Shown: positions 44,391-54,146, numbered from the stretch's first letter. The stretch is DNA of 64,000 nucleotides from Acidimicrobiia bacterium UBA5794 (GCA_002418265.1 DIDS01000011.1:1-64000), one strand, 5' to 3'. Notes: a model not told the origin generated them from the sequence alone. Made by a program: numbers and translations.

Positions 44391-45872
44391 GTGGTTACCT
44401 CAACACAATCGGACCGAGTGGGACCGGAGGTCAACCGAACCGGCATTGAGATAAATCCGGATCCAACCAGAGTCGTTCTCAAGCCCCATCTCTCCAGCGA
44501 ACCAATTCTCGCCGATGACGGCCTGTTGGACCGAATACTCGCCATGACGGAGCAAGACGTCACCGCGGCCCTCACTTCTGCCATGTCCCGATTTGCCAAT
44601 CGACATCCAAACCTTGTGGCAGACCTTGAGAATCACTATCGGGTTGTGGCAAAAGAGGCCGGGACTCTTGGCAGGCTTTCAAAGAATCGAACGCTGCTCA
44701 TCGGAACCTACTACACACGTGAATTCTCAGTGGAGGCGGCATCGCTCACCAACCCTTCAATCGTGCCCGCACCAGACCAGAACGGGTTGGAACCTGGGGC
44801 TCTGCGTTTCATCATCAGTTTGCGCGGCATTGGTGAAGGACACGTCTCGTCGATCGAATTCCGTTCCGGGGTCATCGATCACCTCGGAAACATCACGATG
44901 GACGCCCGTTCGCCGTACGCGCAGACCGGCGCCCACGAGCCAGCCGTATTCGACAAAGACTTGTTCTGCACCATGCTGATGGAGATGAACGCGTTTGACG
45001 ATACCGCTGCGTCAATGTGCCTACCGCTGCCGAACCCTTTCACTCTCGAAGAGCTTGAGGACACCATCACAGCAGCCGAAGGGAAGCAGGCACCTCGCCA
45101 CGTAGCCCTTCCCAGCACCAAGGCCATGGAATGGCTTGCCACCTCGAACTACGTTCTGGTGTTTCCCCCCAACTCTGAGCTCTCAGAACGAGTGATATTC
45201 CCCGGTTCGCCCGTGGAAAGCCACGGATTGGAAGATGCCAGGTTCGTACGGTTTGTCGATGATGACGGAGCGGTCACCTACTACGCGACGTACACCGCCT
45301 ACGACGGCTCCCACGTCCTTCCCCAACTCATCGAAACCAAGGACTTCGTCTCGTTCCGTATGGATACGCTCAGCGGGCAATGTGCGCAGAACAAGGGTGT
45401 CGCCCTGTTCCCCCGAAAGATCGACGGACGGTTTGTTGCCCTATCGCGATACGACACCAAGAACAACTACGTGATGCAATCGGACAACATTCGACTCTGG
45501 GATCAATCACAGATGATTGAGGCACCCCAGTATTCATGGAATCTTGCCCGGATCGGCAATGGAGGGTCACCGTTGGAAACCGATGCGGGCTGGCTTGTGA
45601 TAACGCACGGGGTCGGTCCTTTCCGGACGTACAGCCTCGGAGCCATACTCCTTGACATTGACGATCCGACCAAGGTCATCGGTCGTCTCAAGGAACCGCT
45701 CCTCATCGCATCCGAAGACGAACGGGAGGGGTATGTCCCCAACGTTGTCTACACATGTGGCGCGATGATCCATGGAAGCCACCTCGTCCTGCCATACGGG
45801 ATCTCCGACACTGCCTGTCGTGTGGCAACGCTCCCCGTCGATTCAGTCCTCGGGGCAATGGAACGGAGTTGA
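44391..45872 (+). CDS. GH130-family mannoside phosphorylase-like protein, copy 2
   Basis: The protein has 493 aa and is clearly related to the copy at 35 kb: TNPSIVPAPDQNGLEPGALR, GEGHVSSIEFRSGVI, GLEDARFVRFVDDDG, NKGVALFPRKIDGRFVALSR, VPNVVYTCG. It has the same long helical N-terminal extension. Probable mannoside phosphorylase, cytoplasmic. It forms an operon with GT4: a TTG at 44367 would overlap the GT4 stop, but I prefer GTG 44391, which has AAGGTGGGG upstream. The two copies may act on different glycosides. Which is hydrolase and which phosphorylase cannot be settled here. Confidence 0.85.
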   Translation: MVTSTQSDRVGPEVNRTGIEINPDPTRVVLKPHLSSEPILADDGLLDRILAMTEQDVTAALTSAMSRFANRHPNLVADLENHYRVVAKEAGTLGRLSKNRTLLIGTYYTREFSVEAASLTNPSIVPAPDQNGLEPGALRFIISLRGIGEGHVSSIEFRSGVIDHLGNITMDARSPYAQTGAHEPAVFDKDLFCTMLMEMNAFDDTAASMCLPLPNPFTLEELEDTITAAEGKQAPRHVALPSTKAMEWLATSNYVLVFPPNSELSERVIFPGSPVESHGLEDARFVRFVDDDGAVTYYATYTAYDGSHVLPQLIETKDFVSFRMDTLSGQCAQNKGVALFPRKIDGRFVALSRYDTKNNYVMQSDNIRLWDQSQMIEAPQYSWNLARIGNGGSPLETDAGWLVITHGVGPFRTYSLGAILLDIDDPTKVIGRLKEPLLIASEDEREGYVPNVVYTCGAMIHGSHLVLPYGISDTACRVATLPVDSVLGAMERS

Positions 45873-45918
45873 TCTCCGTCAGATCCTCAAACGAACGTAG
45901 CGAGTGACTCAAGCGTCC

Positions 45919-47598
45919 TCAAGATCCCTCCGTCCCAAATTGTTGGCTCTCAGCGTCCTCGCGTTTTGGTAGGCCGAACGACACGGCGAGTCCACAGGCG
46001 ATGAAGATGGCGGCGACAAATGCTGTGGTTCGTGCGGCGTCGGTGTATGCAATCTTGGCAGCCAGCGCCTCCGGAGCAAGTTCGGGGACGGTGTCAAGTT
46101 GTGTGATAACTTGCCCCGCCGAAGTACGGACCTCAGTGACGATTTGCTGTTGCCGCTGCGGACTCAATCCCGGTTCATTCGCCAGTGCCGCTGAGAGGTT
46201 GGAACCCAAGAGACCGAAGAGAATGGCGCCAAGACACGCTGCTCCGAGGGCAGACCCGACTTGACGAAATGTCGAAGTCATGGCTGAGGCCTGGCCCGAA
46301 CTGGAGGCCGGGACATCTTCAAGGACCACATTCGTGAGTTGCGCGGTGGCGAACCCGATCCCGAGCCCATACACAATCAACGGAATGACCAGCCACCAAG
46401 GGCTGCGGTCCACAGAGAGCGTCAAGCCGATGGCCACGACCCCAATGATCTCTGTCGTCATCCCGATTCTCACCACCACCGTGGCACCGAATCGCTGTGA
46501 GACCCGCCGCGCGGCACCACCGGCGGTAAGTGTCCCCACCGCGAGAGCCGCGAGAATCGCACCGGTTTCGAGGGGATTGAGGCCGTGTACCGACTGAATC
46601 CAGAGCGGAAGGGCGAACAGAATCCCGTATTCCCCAAGACTGACAACGAGGGCAACAACGTTGCCGTATCCGTACCGTCTGATCTTGAACAACGAGAGGT
46701 CGATCAACACCGCCCGTCGGCGGCGTGTCCGCCACCATTCCCACCACACCAGCCCGCCGAGCATCATCGCCCCGATGAACAACGCCATTGGTACAACCGA
46801 AAGTCCACCCTGTTGGATCGATATCGGTCCGAGAGAGAAATCCGAGATGGCTGTCCACCAGCCATAAGTTTGCCCCTCGATCAGACCGAAGATGATGAGT
46901 CCAAGCCCACCTGCCGACAAAGCAACACCGATGAGGTCGAAACCGGCACCCCGGGGTCCCTTGGTTTCTGGCACCAGCTTGAGAACGGCAATCCCAGCAA
47001 TGATTCCGATGGGGATGTTGATCAGAAATGCCCATCGCCAGGAGAAATCCTCGGCCAGGAATCCACCGACCAAGGGACCAAGTGCGGCGGCACCGCCGAA
47101 CACCGCCCCCCACAAGCCGAATGCGACTGCACGGTTGCGCCCGGTGAACAGCACATTGATGACGGCGATCGACGATGGCAACATCATGGAGGCGCCCATG
47201 GCTTGAAGTGCTCGAAACCCGATGAGCATTCCGGGAGTGGTCGATGTTCCACTCCCCAACGAGGCGCCCATGAAGACCACGAGCCCGATCAGAAACAGCA
47301 GGCGCCGACCACGGCGATCTGCAATCAAACCAACCGTGATCAGCATCGCTGCAAACACGAGCGAATAGATGCTGTTGACCCACTGCGCCCCGGTCTGGGT
47401 GAGACCAAGGTCGTTGACGATGTCCGGCAACAACACGTTGACGACGCTGGCGTCGACGATGATGATCGACAGCCCGACGAGTATCGCCACCAGCGCTGCC
47501 CATGGGTGATCTACCGACAGGGAAGATGAATCTGGATGAGACTGATCTACTGACGAATCACTGGCCACCTGAGGATTGTATCGCCGGACCTGTCCCAT
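45919..47598 (-). CDS. MFS exporter, DHA2 (14-helix) family
   Basis: The protein has 559 aa and 14 predicted membrane helices. Motif A is GLIADRRGRRLLFLIG (about 105). The DHA2 motif C-like segment is GGAAALGPLVGGFLAEDFSWRW and motif D1-like LLPDIVNDLGLTQTGAQWV precedes it. Family members export antibiotics, dyes or quaternary compounds by H+ antiport. No regulator is adjacent. The start is uncertain: ATG at 47598 chosen, with a weak ribosome site; the frame beyond runs into the 47.6-kb hairpin repeat. Confidence 0.88.
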   Translation of the reverse strand: MGQVRRYNPQVASDSSVDQSHPDSSSLSVDHPWAALVAILVGLSIIIVDASVVNVLLPDIVNDLGLTQTGAQWVNSIYSLVFAAMLITVGLIADRRGRRLLFLIGLVVFMGASLGSGTSTTPGMLIGFRALQAMGASMMLPSSIAVINVLFTGRNRAVAFGLWGAVFGGAAALGPLVGGFLAEDFSWRWAFLINIPIGIIAGIAVLKLVPETKGPRGAGFDLIGVALSAGGLGLIIFGLIEGQTYGWWTAISDFSLGPISIQQGGLSVVPMALFIGAMMLGGLVWWEWWRTRRRRAVLIDLSLFKIRRYGYGNVVALVVSLGEYGILFALPLWIQSVHGLNPLETGAILAALAVGTLTAGGAARRVSQRFGATVVVRIGMTTEIIGVVAIGLTLSVDRSPWWLVIPLIVYGLGIGFATAQLTNVVLEDVPASSSGQASAMTSTFRQVGSALGAACLGAILFGLLGSNLSAALANEPGLSPQRQQQIVTEVRTSAGQVITQLDTVPELAPEALAAKIAYTDAARTTAFVAAIFIACGLAVSFGLPKREDAESQQFGTEGS

Positions 47599-47618
47599 CT
47601 TTGGAAGACGGGACCCGC

Positions 47619-47668
47619 AAAGTTCTGACGTCTGACTTCCCCCGTCCTCCCGCTTGCGGGAGGACGGG
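47619..47668. repeat. Heptamers plus 13-bp perfect hairpin
   Basis: Two clear heptamers (TGACGTC, TGACTTC, 47626-47639) are followed by a perfect hairpin, arms CCCGTCCTCCCGC (47641-47653) and GCGGGAGGACGGG (47656-47668). It is 6 bp past the stop of the DUF3566 gene, so it could end gyrase operon transcription. It also matches modules at 24.8 and 62.6 kb. Confidence 0.7.
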
Positions 47669-47674
47669 TTGCTG

Positions 47675-48124
47675 TCATACGTGCTCGACGGTTTCGTCTG
47701 CACTCATTGGGGAACCGCCGCTGTCAGCGGGGACATGGAGGACCGGGCGTGGTCGCTCCGGCTGCACGGCGACGTCCGGCACTTCCTCAAGCATGATCAG
47801 CTCGACACCGCCGACGACATCTGAAACGAGGTTGTAGAGAACTGCGATGAGTGCAAGAAAAGCGGTCGCACCAATCACCCAGATGATCGCCAGCATCAGG
47901 ACGACGCGGAAATACAACTCACCGTCGGGAGAAAACGCGATCGTGAGTCGACCAAGTGTGTCGGCAAAGTCGTCTGGGATGCCTCGCTGTACCGCGATCG
48001 ACCATGCAATCCATATGCCGAGTACGCCAGCAAGGCCGATGCTCAGGTTGATGACCAAGCCTGCCTTGAGCACTGTCCATGGATCGATCTTGCGGATGAT
48101 GCGTCGAACTCGACGAACCGCCAT
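47675..48124 (-). CDS. DUF3566 transmembrane protein
   Basis: The protein has 149 aa. A basic start (MAVRRVRRIIRKIDPWTVLKAG) leads into two membrane helices (about 20-45 and 75-105) and an acidic, Pro-rich tail. DUF3566 is an actinobacterial family typically found just after gyrA, as here (116-bp gap). Its role is unknown. The phylogenetic distribution of the family supports the host assignment. Confidence 0.85.
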   Translation of the reverse strand: MAVRRVRRIIRKIDPWTVLKAGLVINLSIGLAGVLGIWIAWSIAVQRGIPDDFADTLGRLTIAFSPDGELYFRVVLMLAIIWVIGATAFLALIAVLYNLVSDVVGGVELIMLEEVPDVAVQPERPRPVLHVPADSGGSPMSADETVEHV

Positions 48125-48240
48125 TGCGACTCCTTTCGAAGGCGCAGCCTACCGGTGGGCTACTGTCGCTCCCTGCCAATGAGACGTCGCCGCTCCCCAA
48201 TCCGTTCCCACCTCGTCAACACGGGCAACACGATTCATCG

Positions 48241-50667
48241 CTATTCGGAGTCCCCGCGAGCAATCGCCACCGCCGACAGCGTCGCACCATCGGCAAGGTT
48301 CATGACCTTGACACCCATCGAATTGCGTCCATATCGGTTGATGGCATTGACCTGCTGACGGATCAGAATCCCATCAGAGGATGTGATGACCGCCTCGTCG
48401 GTGTCGGCCACTGCCCGAGCGGTGGCAAGCGAACCGCGAGTGGAAACAATCTTGATCGCCTTGACTCCGAGTCCACCTCGGTGTTTGACCGGGAAGTCGC
48501 TGATCTTGGTTCGTTTCCCGAATCCACCGGTGGTCAGAAGCAAGATGTCATCGGCTTCTTCGGCAGTTGCAGCACCAACGACATGGTCGCCGTCTCGCAG
48601 TCTGATGCCGATGACACCCTGCGATGCCCTGCCGGTTGGCCTCACCTCACCCTCGCTGAAACGGATGCCCTGACCGTCCTTCGTGAACATCATCAGGTCA
48701 GAATCTCCGTTGGTCTGCCGAACCGTGACGACCTCATCACCATCCTTGAGGTTGATTGCCACCAGAACCTGATTTCGGCTGTCGTAGTCAGAGAACTTGG
48801 ACTTCTTGACCTGCCCGAACTTCGTGAACATCACCAGATACTGATTTGTTTCGTAGTCTCGTGTATCGATGATCGCCTCGACGATCTCGTCGGGTTCAAG
48901 GGGAAGCACGGACTGGATGAGGGAGCCCTTCGCTGTTCGGTCCTTTCGTGGGATCTCGTGGGCACGTATCCGATACACCTTGCCCCGATTGGTGAAAAAC
49001 AGCAGGTACGCATGCGCCGACGTGTGGAGGAGGTGGGTCACGACATCGTCGTCTCGCAGACCAGCACCCTTGACACCTCTGCCTCCGCGGGCCTGGGTTC
49101 GGTAGGCCGACGCAAGCACCGATTTGACGAATCCTGCAGCTGACATCGAGACAACCAGATCCTCATCGGCGATCAGGTCTTCGAGCGACATGGTGCCTTC
49201 ATCAGGAATGATGCGGCTTCGTCGGTTGTCAGCAAACTTCTCCTTGACCTCAGTGAGCTCTTCGCCGATGAGTGCCCGCCGCTTCGCCTCATGAGCAAGG
49301 AGATCCTCGAGGTAGGCGATCGTCTGTTCAATTTCCTCGAGTTCTTCGCGCAACTTGTTCGTTTCGAGGGCCGTCAACCGTCGCAGCGGCATGTCGAGGA
49401 TGTGATTGGCCTGGATCTCGGAAAGCTCGAAGCTCTCCATCAACGCTGTCCGTGCCGCTTCGACATCCTCCGACGAGCGAATGATTCGCACGACTTCGTC
49501 GATGTTGTCGAGAGCGATGAGAAGACCACGCAGAATGTGGGCGCGAGCCTCTGCCTTCTCGAGCCGAAACTTGGAACGCCTCTCGATGACCTCCAGCTGG
49601 TGATCAACGTAGTGGTGGATCAGCTGGGCGAGATTCAGGGTTCTCGGGACACCGTCGACGAGAGCGACATTGTTGATCGAGAACGTGTCCTCAAGCTGGC
49701 TGTGTTTGAACACCAGGTTTCTGACGACCTGCGGGTTGGCATCCTTCTTGAGTTCAATGACGAGCCGGGTCCCATGTCGGTCGGACTCGTCACGGAGATC
49801 TGCAATACCGACGATGGTCTTGTTCCTGACAGCCTCGGCAATCTTCTCCATGATCCGGTCGCGCGATGCCTGATAGGGGATTTCTGTCACGATGATGGCG
49901 GTGCGGTTCTTGCGAATCTCCTGCACATCGGTGACCGCTCGCATGCGAATGGAACCACGTCCCGTCATGAGCGCGTCGTTGACACCCTTCTTACCCACGA
50001 TGTAGGCGCCCGTTGGAAAATCAGGGCCTTTGACAAACTCCATGAAATCTTCGACCGTCGCCTCAGGATGATCCAATGCGTAAAGGACCGCAGAGCACAC
50101 CTCGCCGAGGTTGTGTGGCGCCATGTTGGTTGCCATGCCGACGGCGATCCCGGTCGAGCCATTCACCAACAAGTTCGGGAAGCGTGCAGGCAATACGGTG
50201 GGTTCTGCCCTCTCGCCGGAATAGTTGTCTTTGAAATCGACGGTGTCTTCGTCAATGCCGTCAAGCATGTGGGCAGAGAGCTTCGAGAGTCGGGCTTCGA
50301 CATATCTCATTGCCGCTGCTGGATCGTCGACTGTTCCGAAGTTCCCTTGTGGATCGATCAGCGGGTTGCGGAGAGCGAAATCCTGCCCCAACCTGACCAT
50401 CGAGTCATACACAGCTTCGGGAGCATGAGGATGAAACCAGCCAACGACATCACCAACAACGCGGGATGCCTTGCGGTACGGGGTACCGGGGCGGATACCG
50501 CTGTCCCACATCGAATAGAGGATGCGCCGGTGCACCGGTTTGAGACCATCTCGTACATCGGGTAGCGCACGAGAAACGATAACGGACATCGCATACTCAA
50601 GAAAGGAGTCCTGCATCTCCTGCTCGATGGCGATCGACGTGAAGGTCTCTTGGGTCTCATCTGGCAT
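48241..50667 (-). CDS. gyrA: DNA gyrase subunit A
   Basis: The protein has 808 aa. The catalytic Tyr is in AAMRYVEARLS (residue 122). The C-terminal beta-pinwheel (about 500-808) has GyrA-box-like TQARGGRGVKG. The quinolone pocket is unusual: FHPHAPEAVYDSM (79-90) replaces the common HPHGDSAVYD, so the residues equal to E. coli Gly81, Asp82 and Ser83 are Ala, Pro and Glu, while Asp87 is kept. It is 23 nt downstream of gyrB. Identity is certain. Confidence 0.97.
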   Translation of the reverse strand: MPDETQETFTSIAIEQEMQDSFLEYAMSVIVSRALPDVRDGLKPVHRRILYSMWDSGIRPGTPYRKASRVVGDVVGWFHPHAPEAVYDSMVRLGQDFALRNPLIDPQGNFGTVDDPAAAMRYVEARLSKLSAHMLDGIDEDTVDFKDNYSGERAEPTVLPARFPNLLVNGSTGIAVGMATNMAPHNLGEVCSAVLYALDHPEATVEDFMEFVKGPDFPTGAYIVGKKGVNDALMTGRGSIRMRAVTDVQEIRKNRTAIIVTEIPYQASRDRIMEKIAEAVRNKTIVGIADLRDESDRHGTRLVIELKKDANPQVVRNLVFKHSQLEDTFSINNVALVDGVPRTLNLAQLIHHYVDHQLEVIERRSKFRLEKAEARAHILRGLLIALDNIDEVVRIIRSSEDVEAARTALMESFELSEIQANHILDMPLRRLTALETNKLREELEEIEQTIAYLEDLLAHEAKRRALIGEELTEVKEKFADNRRSRIIPDEGTMSLEDLIADEDLVVSMSAAGFVKSVLASAYRTQARGGRGVKGAGLRDDDVVTHLLHTSAHAYLLFFTNRGKVYRIRAHEIPRKDRTAKGSLIQSVLPLEPDEIVEAIIDTRDYETNQYLVMFTKFGQVKKSKFSDYDSRNQVLVAINLKDGDEVVTVRQTNGDSDLMMFTKDGQGIRFSEGEVRPTGRASQGVIGIRLRDGDHVVGAATAEEADDILLLTTGGFGKRTKISDFPVKHRGGLGVKAIKIVSTRGSLATARAVADTDEAVITSSDGILIRQQVNAINRYGRNSMGVKVMNLADGATLSAVAIARGDSE

Positions 50668-50690
50668 GGTTGGTGGTCCCTAGCTGCTCT

Positions 50691-52616
50691 CTACGCGTCC
50701 AGGAATCGGACGTCTTTGGCGTTCTGTTGAATGAATAGGCGGCGGGACTCGACATCGGAGCCCATCAGGGTCGTGAAGGTCTCCTCTGCGAGGAACTGCT
50801 CCTCAAGCTCGACACGCAAGAGTGTCCGTGTCGACGGATCCATCGTCGTATCCCACAGTTCCCCTGCATTCATCTCTCCGAGGCCCTTGAATCGTTGGAT
50901 GTTGATCTTGCGGCCCTCGTTCTCGGCCTTGAACCGTTCGAGTTCCTCGTCATTCTCGATCCAGGTCGTCTTCGTCCCGATCTTCGCCGAGTAGAGCGGT
51001 GGTTGAGCAATGTAGACGTAGCCATGCTGGATGACCTCAGGCATGTGTCGGAAGAAGAACGTCAGAAGCAGTGTGCGGATATGGGCTCCGTCGACATCGG
51101 CATCGGTGAGGATGATGATCTTGTTGTATCGAGCCTTCGTGATGTCCATCTCGTCACCGATACCGGTGCCGATCGCGGTGATGAGCGACTGGACCTCGGT
51201 GTTCTGGAGAACCCTTCCGATACGGTTCTTCTCCACGTTGATGATCTTCCCCCGGATCGGGAGGATTGCCTGAAACTCCGAATTCCGCGCCTGTTTCGCT
51301 GATCCTCCAGCGGAATCCCCCTCGACAATGAACATCTCGGATACCTCGGGATCCTTCGATGAACAATCAGAGAGCTTCCCGGGAAGTCCCCCGGATTCAA
51401 GGAGGCTCTTGCGACGCGTCAGGTCTCGAGCCTGTCGTGCTGCAGCCCGGGCACGGGCAGCTGAGGAGGCCTTGTCGGAAATCTTCTTTGCATCGCCTGG
51501 ATGACGGTTCAGCCAGTCAGCAAGTGCCTGGTTCATGGCCTTTTGGACAAACGACTTGATTTCGGTGTTCCCAAGTTTCGTTTTCGTCTGTCCCTCGAAC
51601 TGAGGGGATCGAACCTTTGCCGAGATCACAGCCGTCAGACCCTCGCGAACGTCCGCACCCTCCAGATTGCTGTCCTTCTCCTTGAGCACTCCCTTGGCAC
51701 GCGCTATCTCGTTGATCGATCTGGTCAAGGCTGATCGGAAGCCTTCTTCGTGGGTTCCACCTTCATGGGTGTTGATGTTGTTTGCGAACGAGAGAATCGT
51801 CTCGTTGTACCCTGCCGTCCACTGGAGGGCAACCGCCACTTCGGCGTCTTCATCGGCATGCTCAAAGAACGCAATCTGGGGGTGAATGGGCTCGCGGTTT
51901 GTGTTGAGATGTTTGACGAAGTCCACAATGCCTCCGGCATATTTGAAAGTCTCTTCGACCGGTTCTTCGCCGCGTTCATCCACAAATCTGATCTCAAGAC
52001 CCTTGTTGAGGAACGCCATCTCCCGGAGTCTGGTTGTCACCGTCTTGGCACTGTATTGGGTGGTCTCCTCGAAGACTTCCGGATCAGCCCAGAACGTGAT
52101 TGACGTCCCGGATCGCTTCATCGGCTTGACCTTCTTGAGCTTGCTGACCGGCTCGCCGTACGCAAAACTTTGACTCCACAGTGATCCTTCGCGGACGACT
52201 TCCACGTCCATTCTCGTTGACAGGGCGTTGACAACTGAGATTCCCACACCGTGAAGTCCACCCGATACGACGTAGGCGCCAGAATCGAACTTCCCTCCGG
52301 CATGCAGCGTGGTCATCACGGTCGTCAGCGCCGGCAGTTTGGAGGTGGCGTGCTTGTCAACGGGGATACCGCGCCCGTTGTCCCTGACCTTGACCCCGCC
52401 ATCGGCAAGGAGTGTTACCTCGATCCGGGTGCAGTACCCGGCCATGGCCTCATCCACAGCGTTATCCACAGCCTCCCAGATGAGATGATGAAGGCCCTTG
52501 GGGCCGGTGGATCCGATGTACATGGCAGGACGTCTGCGAACCGCTTCGAGGCCCTCGAGAACCTGGATCGAATCTGCTCCATACGACGCGCCCGAGGAAG
52601 GTTTTGCGTTTGTCAC
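50691..52616 (-). CDS. gyrB: DNA gyrase subunit B
   Basis: The protein has 641 aa. The GHKL ATPase motifs are EAVDNAVDEAMAGYC, VRDNGRGIPVD and GGLHGVGISVVNALS. The transducer is followed by the TOPRIM domain with VEGDSAGGSAKQ and ILTDADVDGAHIR. Its C-terminus ends KDVRFLDA, the usual GyrA-binding tail. Start GTG with GAAGGAG upstream. It supplies ATP-driven negative supercoiling with GyrA and lies in the standard origin order. Confidence 0.97.
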   Translation of the reverse strand: MTNAKPSSGASYGADSIQVLEGLEAVRRRPAMYIGSTGPKGLHHLIWEAVDNAVDEAMAGYCTRIEVTLLADGGVKVRDNGRGIPVDKHATSKLPALTTVMTTLHAGGKFDSGAYVVSGGLHGVGISVVNALSTRMDVEVVREGSLWSQSFAYGEPVSKLKKVKPMKRSGTSITFWADPEVFEETTQYSAKTVTTRLREMAFLNKGLEIRFVDERGEEPVEETFKYAGGIVDFVKHLNTNREPIHPQIAFFEHADEDAEVAVALQWTAGYNETILSFANNINTHEGGTHEEGFRSALTRSINEIARAKGVLKEKDSNLEGADVREGLTAVISAKVRSPQFEGQTKTKLGNTEIKSFVQKAMNQALADWLNRHPGDAKKISDKASSAARARAAARQARDLTRRKSLLESGGLPGKLSDCSSKDPEVSEMFIVEGDSAGGSAKQARNSEFQAILPIRGKIINVEKNRIGRVLQNTEVQSLITAIGTGIGDEMDITKARYNKIIILTDADVDGAHIRTLLLTFFFRHMPEVIQHGYVYIAQPPLYSAKIGTKTTWIENDEELERFKAENEGRKINIQRFKGLGEMNAGELWDTTMDPSTRTLLRVELEEQFLAEETFTTLMGSDVESRRLFIQQNAKDVRFLDA

Positions 52617-52672
52617 GGGACTCCTTCTCGCCTCAACTCAGAGGGGAAATCGAGGCTACTAACACCCTTGTA

Positions 52673-52678
52673 AGTATA
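52673..52678 (-). promoter_or_regulatory. Likely -10 element for gyrB
   Basis: On the minus strand TATACT lies in an AT-rich GGTTATACTTACAAGG context 57 nt before the gyrB start. It is the best promoter match in the 109-bp gap. The -35 is unclear (TTTTCG or TTACGC upstream). Confidence 0.4.
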
Positions 52679-52725
52679 ACCGAAAACCGGCGTAATCCCT
52701 TTATTTGCATGGGTCGGAGCCCATT

Positions 52726-53052
52726 TCACCCTTGGCGAACCCTGATCTTGACCGAATGGACCAAATCACCTCCAAATCGGTCTCCAATTGCACCGGTGAG
52801 TTCACCCGTTTGATACTTGAGGAGCGATGCCGCCGAGCCGTCGAGGACCTCGACAAGCAGTGTTCCGTCGCGAACGCCGACCGGTGTTGCGAACGTCACC
52901 CAATCGTGCGGCGCAAAGAGTTGCCAGTCGTTCACCAGCTGTCCGTGGCGTACGTCGATTCCGACGGCAGCCTTCTCAATGATCGAACCGAGGAGTTGGC
53001 TGATCTCCTTCGGTTGTCTCCCCTCACCGTTTCCAAGATACTTCGCTCTCAT
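52726..53052 (-). CDS. dciA: DUF721/DciA-family protein
   Basis: The protein has 108 aa. Position between recF and gyrB, size, and the KH-like C-terminal half (LVNDWQLFAPHDWVTFATPVGVRDGTLLVEVLDGSAA in part) match DUF721/DciA, the replicative helicase loader or operator of bacteria lacking DnaC/DnaI. The ATG overlaps the recF stop (ATGA). Sequence conservation in this family is low, so part of the call rests on synteny. Confidence 0.78.
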   Translation of the reverse strand: MRAKYLGNGEGRQPKEISQLLGSIIEKAAVGIDVRHGQLVNDWQLFAPHDWVTFATPVGVRDGTLLVEVLDGSAASLLKYQTGELTGAIGDRFGGDLVHSVKIRVRQG

Positions 53053-54140
53053 GGCAACACCTTCCCGTCTCGCACCGACCAGCGGCGTCCTCTGATCGGT
53101 ACCTCATCTTCTCTCGCCGTTGTGACAAAAACCTGACCGGTTGGCATCAGATCAAGCACCCTCGCTGCACGACTGGGATCGAGTTCCGAAAACACGTCGT
53201 CAAGAAGGAGGATCGGGGTCTGGTCGCGAACCTCTTCAATGAGTCGATACGACCCAATGCGGAGTGCAAGCGCTGTCGTACGCTGCTCACCTTGGGAGGC
53301 CATGGAGCGGGCGTTGCGGCCGTCGAGCATTAGTTCAGGTTCGTCTCGATGTGGTCCGACAGTTGTGCTTCGTATCTCGAGTTCCTTACCTCTCCGTGTA
53401 GCCAGAGCGGCCATGAAGGCTTCGGCGAGATCGTCGTTATCGCGGACGCCGTCGGAGCCCCAGGTCGATCGATACGACCATCTGAGTTTCCCTGACCCTC
53501 CAACCACCAGATAAGCCTCCTCGAGATGGGGTTGAAGGTTGGTGGCAACAGCTCTGCGGTGTTGCAGCACTTGGGCACCTGCGCGAGCGAGGCGCTCGTC
53601 CCACACATCGAGCGTGAGCGAATCGGTAGCCCTTCCTTCCTGCTTGAGGAGGGCATTGCGCTGGCGAAGGGCGCGGTCGTAGTCGGTCTGTACCGCAGCG
53701 GCCTGGGGCCAAAGCCTGGCTGCGAGGTCGTCGAGATAACCGCGACGGATCGCCGAACCACGCTTGACGAGATCGAGATCATCAGGAAGAAAGGCAACCA
53801 TGGAAACCGTCGTGAGGACATCACGCATCCGGGTCGGACGTTTTCCGTTGACGAGGATCTTTCGTCTACCCTCCATGGGTATTTCGCATTCGATCACGGT
53901 TTCGCTCGCGCGACCGTCAAAGGCTCCACGGATCACTGCCGAAGACGTACCCTCCCTGATCAACGCCTCATCTGCCACCCCCCGAAGCGACTTCGTGGTG
54001 CCGAGATAGCCGATCGCTTCGATCACGGAGGTCTTTCCCTGGCCGTTGTCTCCCACAAGAACGTTGACTGCCTCATCAGGCTCGAAACGCAGTGTCTCGT
54101 ATGAGCGGAAATCCCGCGCTTCGAGCCATGTGATGTTCAT
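53049..54140 (-). CDS. recF: DNA replication and repair protein RecF
   Basis: The protein has 363 aa, SMC-like ATPase. Walker A is VGDNGQGKTSVIEAI (about 31), the signature MASQGEQRTTALALR (about 285) and Walker B LLLDDVFSELDPSRA. It loads RecA at single-strand gaps through RecFOR. The start ATG is six bases after the dnaN stop. Standard place in the origin region. Confidence 0.95.
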   Translation of the reverse strand: MNITWLEARDFRSYETLRFEPDEAVNVLVGDNGQGKTSVIEAIGYLGTTKSLRGVADEALIREGTSSAVIRGAFDGRASETVIECEIPMEGRRKILVNGKRPTRMRDVLTTVSMVAFLPDDLDLVKRGSAIRRGYLDDLAARLWPQAAAVQTDYDRALRQRNALLKQEGRATDSLTLDVWDERLARAGAQVLQHRRAVATNLQPHLEEAYLVVGGSGKLRWSYRSTWGSDGVRDNDDLAEAFMAALATRRGKELEIRSTTVGPHRDEPELMLDGRNARSMASQGEQRTTALALRIGSYRLIEEVRDQTPILLLDDVFSELDPSRAARVLDLMPTGQVFVTTAREDEVPIRGRRWSVRDGKVLP

Positions 54141-54146
54141 GGTTCG

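Noticed and set aside
49291..50565. Long plus-strand open frame of 424 codons opposite gyrA
   Set aside because: It is the antisense of conserved gyrA codons in a GC-rich genome. No recognisable domain, no ribosome site.
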